DNA of 8,274 nucleotides, taken from assembly GCA_945871455.1 (NCBI GenBank), contig CAMBXJ010000177.1:1-8274 (forward strand), written 5' to 3'. Shown one piece after another: positions 1-6,556 of the stretch. Position 1 is the stretch's first letter; each line of letters begins with the position of its first letter. The position numbers and the translations under genes are program-made. The notes under the pieces were generated by a model. That model saw only the letters and a list, made by a program, of their open reading frames with translations. It made no database searches and had not been told where the DNA came from. The DNA is from Asaia bogorensis (lineage in GTDB: Bacteria; Pseudomonadota; Alphaproteobacteria; Acetobacterales; Acetobacteraceae).

Positions 1-966
1 CAGCATATCCAGCGACGGCCGCTGCCCGGTCGCGACAATGACACGATCGACCAGCAACGACGTGCGCAGGCCGTTTTCGCGCATCTCCACACGCAGCCCG
101 TCTTCGTCCGGGCGCAGGGCGGTTACATGCGTGCCGAGCTTCAGGGTAAGGCGGTTGGCCCGAACGGCAAGCTCGATCGCCTGGCCCAGCGCGCCGCGCG
201 CCGCCAATCCATCCGCCGCGCCGCCGCCGAACAGGCGCTTCAGGTCCCGGCCCCGCACGGACCACACGATCCGTGTTTCGGGCGCGCGTTCCGCCAGGGC
301 CACGAGATCCAGCAACACGTTCGCCGCGGAATGGCCGGCGCCGACGACCAACACCACCCGGCCCGCATAGATGCCGGCCTGAGCCTGGACGTCAGGGATG
401 CCATAGGTGATGCGACCGACGGCCGCTCGTTCGCCCGGAACCGGCAGGCCATCCGTCCCGATCGGGTTGGGGGAACCCCAGGTGCCGCTGCAATCGATCA
501 CGGCGCGCGCCAGGTCCCGGCGTTCGGCGCCGTCCCGATTGCGCACCAGCAGGACGAACGGCGCCCCGTCACGCCCTTCGGACTTCATCTTGTCGAACCC
601 GTCGCGGCTGACCGCCGACACCATGGCACCGGTTTCGATCACCGCCGCCAGAGCCGGTATCGCGGCCAAGGGCTGCAAATAGGCGGCATAGAGTTCGGCC
701 CCGGTCGGATGGTCCGCCAGCGGGGGCGCGGTCCAGCCGGTCTGATCCAGCAGGGCAGTGGCCGCCGCATCCAAATTGTAGCGCCAGGGGGAGAACAGGC
801 GAACATGGCCCCAATCCCGCACATGCGCGGCGACTGTCTCGGCGGCCTCATAGACCCGCACCTTCAGGCCACGTCGCAACAAATGGGCGGCGGCGGCGAG
901 GCCGACCGGACCGGCGCCAATCACGGCGACCGGCAGATGACCGAAAGAAGGGGAGATTGCGTTCAT
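1..966 (-). CDS. FAD/NAD(P)-binding oxidoreductase (flavin monooxygenase-like), 3' end outside window
   Basis: The minus strand is open from ATG at 966 to the window edge: 322 residues seen, C-terminus missing. The ATG has AGGAG about seven bases upstream. The N-terminus carries an FAD Rossmann motif, GAGPVG (residues 17-22), with Glu40 at the end of the second strand. A second dinucleotide motif, GAGHSA (209-214), is probably for NAD(P)H. DCSGTWGSPN (158-167) and ATGQRP (312-317) are typical flavoprotein segments. This two-dinucleotide layout is that of flavin monooxygenases and pyridine-nucleotide-disulfide-type oxidoreductases. It lies 47 bases downstream of the ArsR-type gene, same strand, so it is probably co-transcribed and controlled by that repressor. 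Flavoproteins of this kind occur in arsenic operons (ArsO-like), but a role in arsenic chemistry is inference from the neighbour only. Flavoprotein class is sure; substrate is unknown. Confidence 0.9.
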   Translation of the reverse strand, partial: MNAISPSFGHLPVAVIGAGPVGLAAAAHLLRRGLKVRVYEAAETVAAHVRDWGHVRLFSPWRYNLDAAATALLDQTGWTAPPLADHPTGAELYAAYLQPLAAIPALAAVIETGAMVSAVSRDGFDKMKSEGRDGAPFVLLVRNRDGAERRDLARAVIDCSGTWGSPNPIGTDGLPVPGERAAVGRITYGIPDVQAQAGIYAGRVVLVVGAGHSAANVLLDLVALAERAPETRIVWSVRGRDLKRLFGGGAADGLAARGALGQAIELAVRANRLTLKLGTHVTALRPDEDGLRVEMRENGLRTSLLVDRVIVATGQRPSLDML

Positions 967-1013
967 GATCGGCTCCTGGAACGGTTGGCATACGATGATC
1001 GGTCGCCGATGGG

Positions 1014-1340
1014 TCAGAGATCGCCCAGCAGACCGCGCAGTCGGCCCAAAGCTTCGGTGTTGATGCAGTAGCAGGGGCGCGGCCCGTCCACGTCGCCCTT
1101 CACAAACCCGGCCTCCTTCAGGATGGCGAGGTGCTGCGACGCAGTGGACGGCGCGACCGGCAGCAAATCGGCAAGTTTGCCGAAATAGCAGGCGCCGACG
1201 CGGATCAGGCTGCGAAGGATCAGGATCCGCACCGGATGGCCAAGGGCCTTGGCGAGTGCGGCAAGCTCCTGGTCGCTTTCGGTGACCTGCGGCGGGTCGG
1301 CGTGGGTGACTCCAGGCTGGTCGAGGGAGCAGGTGGGCAT
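1014..1340 (-). CDS. arsR: ArsR/SmtB-family winged-helix repressor
   Basis: A small homodimeric metalloid- or metal-responsive DNA-binding repressor. The core runs from ALAKALGHPVRILIL through the recognition helix region STASQHLAILKEAG to CYCINTEAL, as in ArsR winged-helix proteins. From the ATG at 1340 (108 aa) cysteines lie at 4, 51, 90 and 92. Cys51 sits in ACYFGKL, where other ArsR proteins carry inducer-binding cysteines, and Cys90/Cys92 form a CYC motif near the C-terminus. An in-frame ATG at 1352 (112 aa) is possible, and a longer frame reaches 1547. I prefer 1340 because the promoter at 1369-1396 predicts transcription starting near 1362, and the inverted repeat at 1349-1370 covers the 1352 ATG. 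No start has a strong ribosome binding site. The flavoprotein gene follows after 47 bases. Inducer is inferred to be As(III), Sb(III) or an organoarsenical; not proven. Confidence 0.9.
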   Translation of the reverse strand: MPTCSLDQPGVTHADPPQVTESDQELAALAKALGHPVRILILRSLIRVGACYFGKLADLLPVAPSTASQHLAILKEAGFVKGDVDGPRPCYCINTEALGRLRGLLGDL

Positions 1341-1348
1341 GACACCGT

Positions 1349-1370
1349 TCATTCGTCGTTCGGCGAATAA
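1349..1370. promoter_or_regulatory. candidate ArsR operator (inverted repeat)
   Basis: The arms TCATTCG (1349-1355) and CGAATAA (1364-1370) are inverted copies with one mismatch, separated by eight bases. The site overlaps the end of the -10 box and the predicted transcription start, where an autoregulating ArsR repressor would bind. Seen as sequence; the operator role is inferred. Confidence 0.45.
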
Positions 1371-1396
1371 CATATGGCCGTGCGATCCGGAGTCAA
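1369..1396 (-). promoter_or_regulatory. sigma70-like promoter of arsR operon
   Basis: On the minus strand TTGACT (plus 1391-1396) is followed after 16 bases by TATGTT (plus 1369-1374), a good match to -35 and -10 boxes. Transcription would start near 1362, just before arsR. The -35 box lies seven bases beyond the last recognisable codon of the IS1634-type scrap. Confidence 0.6.
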
Positions 1397-1402
1397 GACC
1401 CG

Positions 1403-1497
1403 TGGCCAGTCCGACCGCGGCAGGTGGAACTGTCGGCCCAGGTTGAGCAGGATCACCTGGCGGACCTGTTGCCGACACGCTGGGACAGGAGATTCCC
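1403..1497 (-). pseudogene. IS1634-type transposase N-terminal scrap, frameshifted
   Basis: Minus strand 1474-1403 reads RQQVRQVILLNLGRQF followed by HLPRSDWP. This matches the pattern near the N-terminus of IS1634-family DDE transposases, where a VRQ..LLNLGR..F.LP...WP segment follows the first strands. Just upstream, in another frame, LLSQRVGN reads into the same motif. The two frames would join as SQRVGN-K-VRQVILLNLGR if one base had been lost near 1469-1472 (AACAGG from AACAAGG). No start, no DDE core and no terminal repeats are visible, so it is a decayed fragment. Recognised from memory of the family pattern; no search was run. Confidence 0.5.
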
Positions 1498-1898
1498 GAA
1501 GTCGTTACGAACCATGGACCCGGTGGTGTCAAAGATGGGGTAAGCATCCTTCAATGGAGCGTCACAGGGGCCGTGCCGACAGAATGAGGCGCCATCAAGC
1601 CTTTCCAGTCAGATACTCGTGGTTCTCGCCACCGATATCCGCTGAGAGCCGTTGCCCCCGTCCTGAAAGAGCAAACTGCCCTTGTTCGTTGTTTGACCGC
1701 ACGATTCAGATCTGAGTGGGCGTGCAATCGGTCCAGGTACCCGTCCGGCAACATGACCCATCTCTTCACAGCGGGACGGCCGGCGTCTGGTGCGTTGGGC
1801 GCCCCTCAACCGCTGTCCGGTATCGATTTCGGGGGCGCGCCTGCCCTCCGTCTCATGGGACCCGTTTGGAAAGGCATACGCCATTCCTGGACGGCCTC
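1498..1898. other. gene-free stretch, probably decayed DNA
   Basis: Between the transposase scrap and the ferritin-like gene no frame shows a recognisable domain, plausible ribosome binding site or consistent coding bias. The short open frames (for example minus 1769-1551) do not resemble a family I know. Composition is more even than in flanking genes. It may be further remains of the same mobile element. Confidence 0.4.
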
Positions 1899-2804
1899 CT
1901 AACGCATGAAGCGGCGCGCGAAGCGGACCAGGCTCGGCATCGTCGTCGGGCGGCGCAAGCGGGGATCATAGCCTGCAAAACGGTGGTCGTTCTCCGCCAG
2001 GCACAGATCCATCAGCGCGCGCGTGCTGATGTCCACATCCGCGACCGCCTTGCCGCCGGTGACCGTGAAGTTGTTGTCCTCGGGCTTCGCCTTGTTCATG
2101 CCTCGCGCCAGACCGATCCGTTCCCAGGCGAGAAAGGCCCACACCGCGGCCACGCGCAGCTCGAACCTCGCCCGCCGCCACTCCGACATACGCCACCAGG
2201 GCATGCGCGCACGATGCCAGGCCAGCCAGTTGGCGAACAGCAGGATATGGCGGCATTCCTCCTGCATCACCGGCTCAAACGTTTCAACCAGTTCGGGCGG
2301 GAAAAACGCCGAGCGTTCGGCGAGTGCGAAGATGCCGAAGGCGAAGAAACTGTCGATGCACTCACTGAACCCGGTGACCAGATAGGCCCACTCCGTGTCG
2401 GTCGGCTCCTCGTATGTCGGCTCCGGTTCCAACGCGATGCCGTAGGACTGGACGAGGTTCGCGAGGACTTCCTTGTGCCGGCCCTCCTCCTACCCGTTCA
2501 GGCCGATCGCGTCGCGCCATTCCGGATCGGCGATGCTTTGCGCGTAGGCCATCATGCGCAGGCGCGCCCGCCCCTCCGTCCGGACCGCGATATCCCAGAT
2601 CGGCAGATTGACCAGCCGATCCCGCACGCCCGGCGTCAATTGTGGCCAGGCGATGATAGATGGCTTGTACGGGTTGAAGGTTTCCCGGAACATGCGGCAA
2701 ACCGCGCGTCGGTGCGCGTCCCCTCCGACGGGCAACGGCCCTGGTTCGTTCGCGGTCCAATGGCGCGCGGCGAAGTCCGCCGCGGCGTAATCGATGCCGG
2801 TCAT
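1899..2804 (-). pseudogene. ferritin-like di-iron protein, split by an in-frame amber codon
   Basis: One reading frame of 302 codons runs from ATG at 2804 (GAGG eight bases upstream) to TAG at 1899-1901, interrupted only by TAG at 2490-2492 (codon 105). Counting through that codon, the protein has the four-helix di-iron pattern Glu77, Glu107-x-x-His110, Glu148, Glu183-x-x-His186 (EEGRH and EECRH motifs). This places it among ferritin-like (diiron oxidase/rubrerythrin-type) proteins. The conserved frame on both sides, with ligands in each half, shows it was recently one gene. Neither half alone could build the di-iron site: the 104-residue N-terminal piece has one ligand, and any restart (ATG at 2432) loses the first ExxH. 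It lies 77 bases downstream of the PCu(A)C gene, same strand. The oxidised substrate is unknown. Alternatives to a pseudogene are a sequencing error or amber suppression. Confidence 0.75.
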
Positions 2805-2839
2805 ACGTCAGTCCTCACGGTCCAAAGACGGGGCCCCAT

Positions 2840-2866
2840 TCCCGGGCGAGCGCGGCCCGCCCGGGA
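2840..2866. terminator. GC-rich stem-loop downstream of the PCu(A)C gene
   Basis: TCCCGGGCG (2840-2848) and CGCCCGGGA (2858-2866) are perfect nine-base inverted arms around a nine-base loop, 16 bases beyond the stop of the copper chaperone gene. No T-run follows on the minus strand, so it is not a textbook intrinsic terminator. It may reduce readthrough into the ferritin-like gene or stabilise the 3' end of the mRNA. Confidence 0.45.
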
Positions 2867-2881
2867 GTGGCGGTATCCCGA

Positions 2882-3355
2882 TCAGTGGCCGTGCTGCCCC
2901 GCTGGCCGCGGTGCACCGGCGGCTTCGACCATGACTTCCACCGTTACCGGGCCGGCGCGTTCGAAGGTCAGGGTGAGCGGGATCTTCGTCCCCAGGGTCA
3001 GAGGCTGGGACAACCCGATCAGCATCACATGCAGCCCACCCGGCTTCAGTTCCGCGGTGCCGCCGGCCGGCACGTCGATGGACTGGACCTGCCGCATGCG
3101 CATGACCTCCCCGTCCTTGATCGTCGTATGCAGTTCGGTGGTGCGCGATACCGGAGAACTCACGGCAACCAGCTTGTCCGGCTGCGTGCCGGCGTTGCGC
3201 AGGGTCAGGAACACGCCACCCACACCGCCTTGCTGGGCGACACGGGTCCAGGGCTTGTCGACGGCCATGGTGGCGGTCTGCGCCAGGGCCGCGGAAACGG
3301 GGGAAACAGCGAGCAGAGCAGCCGCGAACAGCGCGGCATGACGACGAGTGATCAT
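2882..3355 (-). CDS. PCu(A)C periplasmic copper chaperone
   Basis: 157 residues, starting at ATG 3355 with AGGAA about seven bases upstream. The N-terminus (MITRRHAALF, a hydrophobic stretch, ALA at 23-25) is a signal peptide, so the mature protein is periplasmic. The twin arginine at 4-5 also allows Tat export. The defining PCu(A)C copper motif H-x10-M-x21-H-x-M is perfect: His76, Met87, His109, Met111. The tail GQHGH adds possible metal ligands. PCu(A)C proteins carry Cu(I) in the periplasm and deliver it to the CuA site of cytochrome oxidase, often with Sco-type proteins. None is visible here. The upstream DUF2946-like gene, 82 bases away on the same strand, fits a copper cluster. Length and motif are normal for the family. 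Confidence 0.95.
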   Translation of the reverse strand: MITRRHAALFAAALLAVSPVSAALAQTATMAVDKPWTRVAQQGGVGGVFLTLRNAGTQPDKLVAVSSPVSRTTELHTTIKDGEVMRMRQVQSIDVPAGGTAELKPGGLHVMLIGLSQPLTLGTKIPLTLTFERAGPVTVEVMVEAAGAPRPAGQHGH

Positions 3356-3437
3356 CAATCGGTTCCTGAAAACAGGGTCTGTGGGGCCATGGCCGCCGGC
3401 AAGGACGACCCTGGCCCGCTGGGAGTGAAGCTGTCTG

Positions 3438-3806
3438 TCAGGCGACGACCGGTGGCGCCCGTGGTTGCAGCGGCGAGACCAGCGCTGACAGCGCACGGGT
3501 CTGTGCCTCGATCCGCATCACCGTCACCGGCGCATACGCGACCACGGTCGAGCGCAGCGTCACACCGGGCGAGAGGACAGGGTCGGACCCTGGGCAGACC
3601 CAGCAACAGGCATCCCCCATCATCGACTCGGGCGCCGGCCCTAAAGGCTGCGTCTCGGGCGATGCGGAACCGGCCGAACAGACCGACGCCATGTCGGCTG
3701 TGCCGATTCGATGGGCCGGACGCGCGCCAGGGGGCGGCCCGGCGGTCCACTGCAACAGCAGCAGGCACAGCACCACAAGCGGGAACGAGGCCGATCGGCG
3801 GAACAT
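3438..3806 (-). CDS. small exported Cys-rich protein, DUF2946-like
   Basis: 122 residues from ATG 3806; a GTG at 3842 would add 12 residues, and neither start has a clear ribosome binding site. I prefer the ATG because it puts a basic stretch (MFRR) directly before a hydrophobic helix (residues 8-20), as in a signal peptide or membrane anchor. The rest is extracytoplasmic: Cys43, then CCWVC (67-71) as a likely metal or disulfide site, and a C-terminal SPLQPRAPP segment like the conserved end of DUF2946 proteins. Those are small exported proteins of unknown function, often near copper genes and TonB receptors. Here the PCu(A)C gene follows after 82 bases, supporting a periplasmic metal role. 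Family assignment is by overall pattern and moderate; the reading frame is convincing. Confidence 0.65.
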   Translation of the reverse strand: MFRRSASFPLVVLCLLLLQWTAGPPPGARPAHRIGTADMASVCSAGSASPETQPLGPAPESMMGDACCWVCPGSDPVLSPGVTLRSTVVAYAPVTVMRIEAQTRALSALVSPLQPRAPPVVA

Positions 3807-4028
3807 ACGCCGGCTTGTAGGGGATCGCGCCGCCGCCGTCACGCGTTAGAGCGCGGCCACGCCATGCCGGCGCAGGGTGCCGGCGGCAGCGCTCGGGTTT
3901 CCCCACCCGCCGTCGTCCCGGTGGGCTGCTTCGCCAGCCACGCAGCCGGCGGCGAAGTACCCGGGGCTTGCCGGAACCCACCCCCTTCCCGTTGAATGCG
4001 GTCCAATTTGCAGCAGGGGGATACGCCG
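3807..4028. promoter_or_regulatory. divergent intergenic region between copper cluster and SDR operon
   Basis: This stretch must hold the start signals for both the leftward DUF2946-like gene and the rightward dehydrogenase operon. I see no clear -35/-10 pair in this very GC-rich DNA. The only obvious signal is the ribosome binding site AGGGGGA at 4015-4021, seven bases before GTG 4029. The minus strand of 3884-3990 has a weak resemblance to a cobalamin riboswitch (see findings), not strong enough to annotate as one. Confidence 0.4.
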
Positions 4029-4787
4029 GTGGGAAAACTTGATGGAAAGATCGCCTGGGTCACGGGCGCCGGCACCGGCATCGGGGAAGCCGCCGCATTG
4101 GCCCTGGCCGAGGAAGGCGCCACCATCATCCTGACCGGCCGCCGCCTGGCGCCGCTGGAGAACGTCGCCGCCCGCATCCGCCAGACGGGAACCGCCCATA
4201 TCCAGCAGGCCGACCTGACCGATGCCGACCAGGTCCGCCGCGTCGGCGACTTCATCCGTACAGACATCGGCCGGCTCGATATCCTGGTCAACAACGCCGG
4301 GGTGAACATCGTTGACCGCCACTGGGACAAGCTGACGCCCGAGAGCATCCACTACATGGTCAGCGGCAACCTGATCGCGCCGATGTACTGCGTCACCGTC
4401 GCCCTGCCCTTCATGCGCGCGCAGCAGGACGGGGTGCTGATCCACACCGCCTCCATGGCCGGGCGGTTCATCGGCGGCGTCTCCGGGCCGATCTATGTCT
4501 CCGCCAAGCACGGCATGGTCGCCATGAGCCATGGGTTGAACATGCAGGAGTGTGTGAACGGCATCCGCTCCACCGTCTTCCTGCCCGGCGAGGTCGCGAC
4601 GCCGATCCTGGACCTGCGGCCGAACCCGGTCGGCCCCGAGGTCCGCGCGCGCATGGTCCAGCCGGCCGATTGCGGCGACCTGATCCGCTACATCGCCTGC
4701 CTGCCCAAACACGTGGTGATGAACGAGGTGCATCTGGCGCCGACCTGGAATCGCGGCTACGTCGCCAGCCTCGAACGCAAGCTTTAA
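4029..4787 (+). CDS. short-chain dehydrogenase/reductase (SDR), NAD(P)-dependent
   Basis: A classical cytosolic SDR of 252 residues that interconverts an alcohol and a carbonyl with NAD(P)(H). The cofactor motif TGAGTGIG (12-19), NNAG (88-91) and Asn114 are present. The catalytic set is Ser142 (in TASMAG), Tyr156 and Lys160 (YVSAK). Arg38-Arg39 after the second strand favour NADP(H), an inference. I chose GTG 4029 over ATG 3996 because AGGGGGA sits seven bases before it and the protein then starts GKLDGKIAWVTG, as in most SDRs. The 11 extra residues from ATG 3996 are unlike the family. It is the first gene of a rightward operon; the 2-hydroxyacid dehydrogenase begins 16 bases later. Substrate is not predictable from sequence. 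Confidence 0.95.
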   Translation: MGKLDGKIAWVTGAGTGIGEAAALALAEEGATIILTGRRLAPLENVAARIRQTGTAHIQQADLTDADQVRRVGDFIRTDIGRLDILVNNAGVNIVDRHWDKLTPESIHYMVSGNLIAPMYCVTVALPFMRAQQDGVLIHTASMAGRFIGGVSGPIYVSAKHGMVAMSHGLNMQECVNGIRSTVFLPGEVATPILDLRPNPVGPEVRARMVQPADCGDLIRYIACLPKHVVMNEVHLAPTWNRGYVASLERKL

Positions 4788-4803
4788 GAGGGGAACGTCC
4801 GTC

Positions 4804-5784
4804 ATGGCCACCAACAAGCGCAAGGTGCTGCTGCCGCACACGATGTCCAAATCCGGCATCGACCTGGTGCGCGCACGCGACGATATCGAGATGGTGATCT
4901 ACCCGGCCGGCGTCGCCCAGGCCGAGTTCCTGCCGCTGCTGGCCGATTGTGCGGGCGTCGCGCTGTCCGGCACGCCCTACCGGCAAACCGAGATGGACGC
5001 CTCCCCCGCCATGCAGGTCGTGGCCCGCATCGGCGTCGGCTATGACGCGGTGGAGGTCCCCGCCCTGACCGCGCGCCACGTGCCGCTGATGGTGGCGGGC
5101 ACGGCGAATTCGACGTCGGTGGCCGAACAGGCGTTTCACCTGATCATCGCATTGGCAAAAATGAACCGGCACATGGATGCGCTGGTCCGCGACGGGAAGT
5201 GGAACGACCGCCATCAGGCGCTACCGATGGAACTGGCCGGCAAGACCGTGCTGATCGTCGGTTTCGGGCGTATCGGCACGCGGTCCGCCCGTCGCTGCGC
5301 CGCGTTCGACATGAACGTGCTGATCTATGACCCGTTCATCGACCAAAGCACGATTACCGCCGCCGGCTACACCGCCGTGCCGAACCTGGACGCGGTGCTG
5401 GGCAGTGTCGATATCGTCTGCATCCATTGCCCCAAGAACCCGCAGACCATCGATCTGTTCGATGCCAAGCGTCTCGCCGCGTTGAAAAAGGGCGCCTTCA
5501 TCGTCAACACCGCCCGCGGTGGCATCATCAACGAGCCCGCTCTGTATGACGCGCTGAAATCCGGCCACATCGCCGGCGCCGGCCTGGATGTGTTCGACGT
5601 GGAGCCCACCCCGCCGACGCATCCGCTGCTGACCTTGCCGAACGTGATTTCCTCCCCGCACATGGCCGGCGTGACGGTCGAGGCGATGGACGCGATGGGC
5701 CTGGTCACCGCGCAGAATATCCTGGGCGTGCTGGACGGCACACCGAACCGCGGCAACGCGATCAACCCCGAAGTCCTGGATTGA
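4804..5784 (+). CDS. D-isomer-specific 2-hydroxyacid dehydrogenase
   Basis: 326 residues, the normal length. ATG 4804 is preceded by GAGGGGA, sixteen bases after the SDR stop. The cytosolic enzyme interconverts a 2-oxoacid and a D-2-hydroxyacid with NAD(H). The nucleotide-binding domain has GFGRIG (153-158) and Asp176 at the end of the second strand, which favours NAD over NADP. The catalytic triad is intact: Arg238 (NTARGG), Glu267 (DVFDVEP) and His286 (SSPHMAG). The substrate-binding domain has VARIGVGYDAV (73-83). The family includes phosphoglycerate, glycerate, glyoxylate and lactate dehydrogenases. No ACT domain follows, so it is not a long SerA type. Together with the SDR this suggests stepwise oxidation or reduction of a hydroxyacid in a shared pathway; the compound is unknown. 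Confidence 0.95.
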   Translation: MATNKRKVLLPHTMSKSGIDLVRARDDIEMVIYPAGVAQAEFLPLLADCAGVALSGTPYRQTEMDASPAMQVVARIGVGYDAVEVPALTARHVPLMVAGTANSTSVAEQAFHLIIALAKMNRHMDALVRDGKWNDRHQALPMELAGKTVLIVGFGRIGTRSARRCAAFDMNVLIYDPFIDQSTITAAGYTAVPNLDAVLGSVDIVCIHCPKNPQTIDLFDAKRLAALKKGAFIVNTARGGIINEPALYDALKSGHIAGAGLDVFDVEPTPPTHPLLTLPNVISSPHMAGVTVEAMDAMGLVTAQNILGVLDGTPNRGNAINPEVLD

Positions 5785-5792
5785 CCCCTCCC

Positions 5793-6371
5793 ATGCCCCA
5801 GCCCGACCACATCTCCAAGCTCGGCGTTCCCGATCCCGCTGGCCTGGAGGACGATCTCCAGGTCATCTGGAAGAAATGCGTGGAAAAGCTGGGGTTCGTG
5901 CCGAATGTCTTCAGCACCTACAGCCTGAAGCCGAAACGGCTGCGTAATTTCATGGCGATGTACAACGACATCATGCTCTCGCCCAGCGGTTTGTCCAAGC
6001 TGGAACGAGAGATGGTGGCGGTGGTCGTGTCATCGGCGAACCGTTGCTATTACTGCCTGGTGGCGCATGGCGCGGCGGTGCGGCAGTTGTCGGGCGACCC
6101 GGAGTTGGGAGAGATGATGGCGCTGAACTACCGGGTGGCGCATCTGGATCCTCGTCAACGGGCGATGCTGGATTTTGCCTGGAAGCTGACGACGACGCCG
6201 CATCTGGTGGATGATGCGGACCGGGCGGGGTTGAAGGCGGTGGGGCTGTCCGAGGAGGATGTGTTCGATCTTTCGGAGACTGTGGCTTTCTTTAATCTGT
6301 CGAACCGGATGGCTTCGGCGACGGATATGATGCCGAATCGGGAGTATCATCGGGCGGATCGGGGGGTGTAG
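5793..6371 (+). CDS. AhpD-like / carboxymuconolactone decarboxylase-fold protein (peroxidase-related)
   Basis: 192 residues from ATG 5793, eight bases after the stop of the dehydrogenase gene. A TTG at 5781 overlapping that stop would add four residues; neither has a strong ribosome binding site, so translation may be coupled. The AhpD active-site pattern E-x11-C-x2-C-x3-H is complete: Glu73, Cys85, Cys88, His92 (NRCYYCLVAHG). The helical remainder fits the 'uncharacterised peroxidase-related enzyme' subgroup of the CMD superfamily. AhpD proteins are thiol-disulfide reductants or weak alkylhydroperoxidases; this subgroup has no settled function. As third gene of the operon it may protect against, or process, a reactive product of the two dehydrogenases. 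Toward the 3' end codons shift toward G and T endings compared with its neighbours. Nothing recognisable of the operon follows. Confidence 0.9.
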   Translation: MPQPDHISKLGVPDPAGLEDDLQVIWKKCVEKLGFVPNVFSTYSLKPKRLRNFMAMYNDIMLSPSGLSKLEREMVAVVVSSANRCYYCLVAHGAAVRQLSGDPELGEMMALNYRVAHLDPRQRAMLDFAWKLTTTPHLVDDADRAGLKAVGLSEEDVFDLSETVAFFNLSNRMASATDMMPNREYHRADRGV

Positions 6372-6556
6372 GAGTGGAAATCTCAACACGAGGTTCCATG
6401 GTGTTCTCGGCATACGCCCCGCCTCCGCCGGAACGCTGAAGGAATCGCTCGCCAAACGCATCACAAGCGATCCTGCCTTGTTGCATGATCCGGCGAGGCT
6501 TCCTTGATAGAGAAGCACCTTGGCCCCTGCAGCTTGGCAGCGATATTCGTTATTGA
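6372..6556. other. junk-like spacer with possible coding scraps
   Basis: No complete gene. One frame ending at TGA 6505-6507 reads GTLKESLAKRITSDPALLHD, which looks protein-like but has no start and no family I recognise. DNA near 6540-6570 is AT-rich against its surroundings. This probably marks the breakpoint where the 5' part of the peptidase gene was lost. Confidence 0.35.

Noticed and set aside
127..1071. 314-codon plus-strand open frame
   Set aside because: It is antisense to the flavoprotein, whose two Rossmann motifs and ribosome binding site make the minus strand clearly the coding one.
2490..2492. pyrrolysine at the amber codon
   Set aside because: No PYLIS-like structure or pyl genes are seen, and this protein family is not known to use pyrrolysine; a nonsense mutation is simpler.
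1716..3341. 541-codon plus-strand open frame
   Set aside because: It is antisense to the ferritin-like and PCu(A)C genes, has low-complexity Arg/His/Pro-rich sequence, no domain and no ribosome binding site; a product of GC-rich codon bias.
2867..3820. 317-codon plus-strand open frame
   Set aside because: It is opposite the PCu(A)C and DUF2946-like genes and has no recognisable domain.
3846..4859. 337-codon minus-strand open frame over the SDR gene
   Set aside because: The plus strand carries complete SDR motifs and a strong ribosome binding site; the minus reading is His/Asp/Gly-rich shadow sequence.
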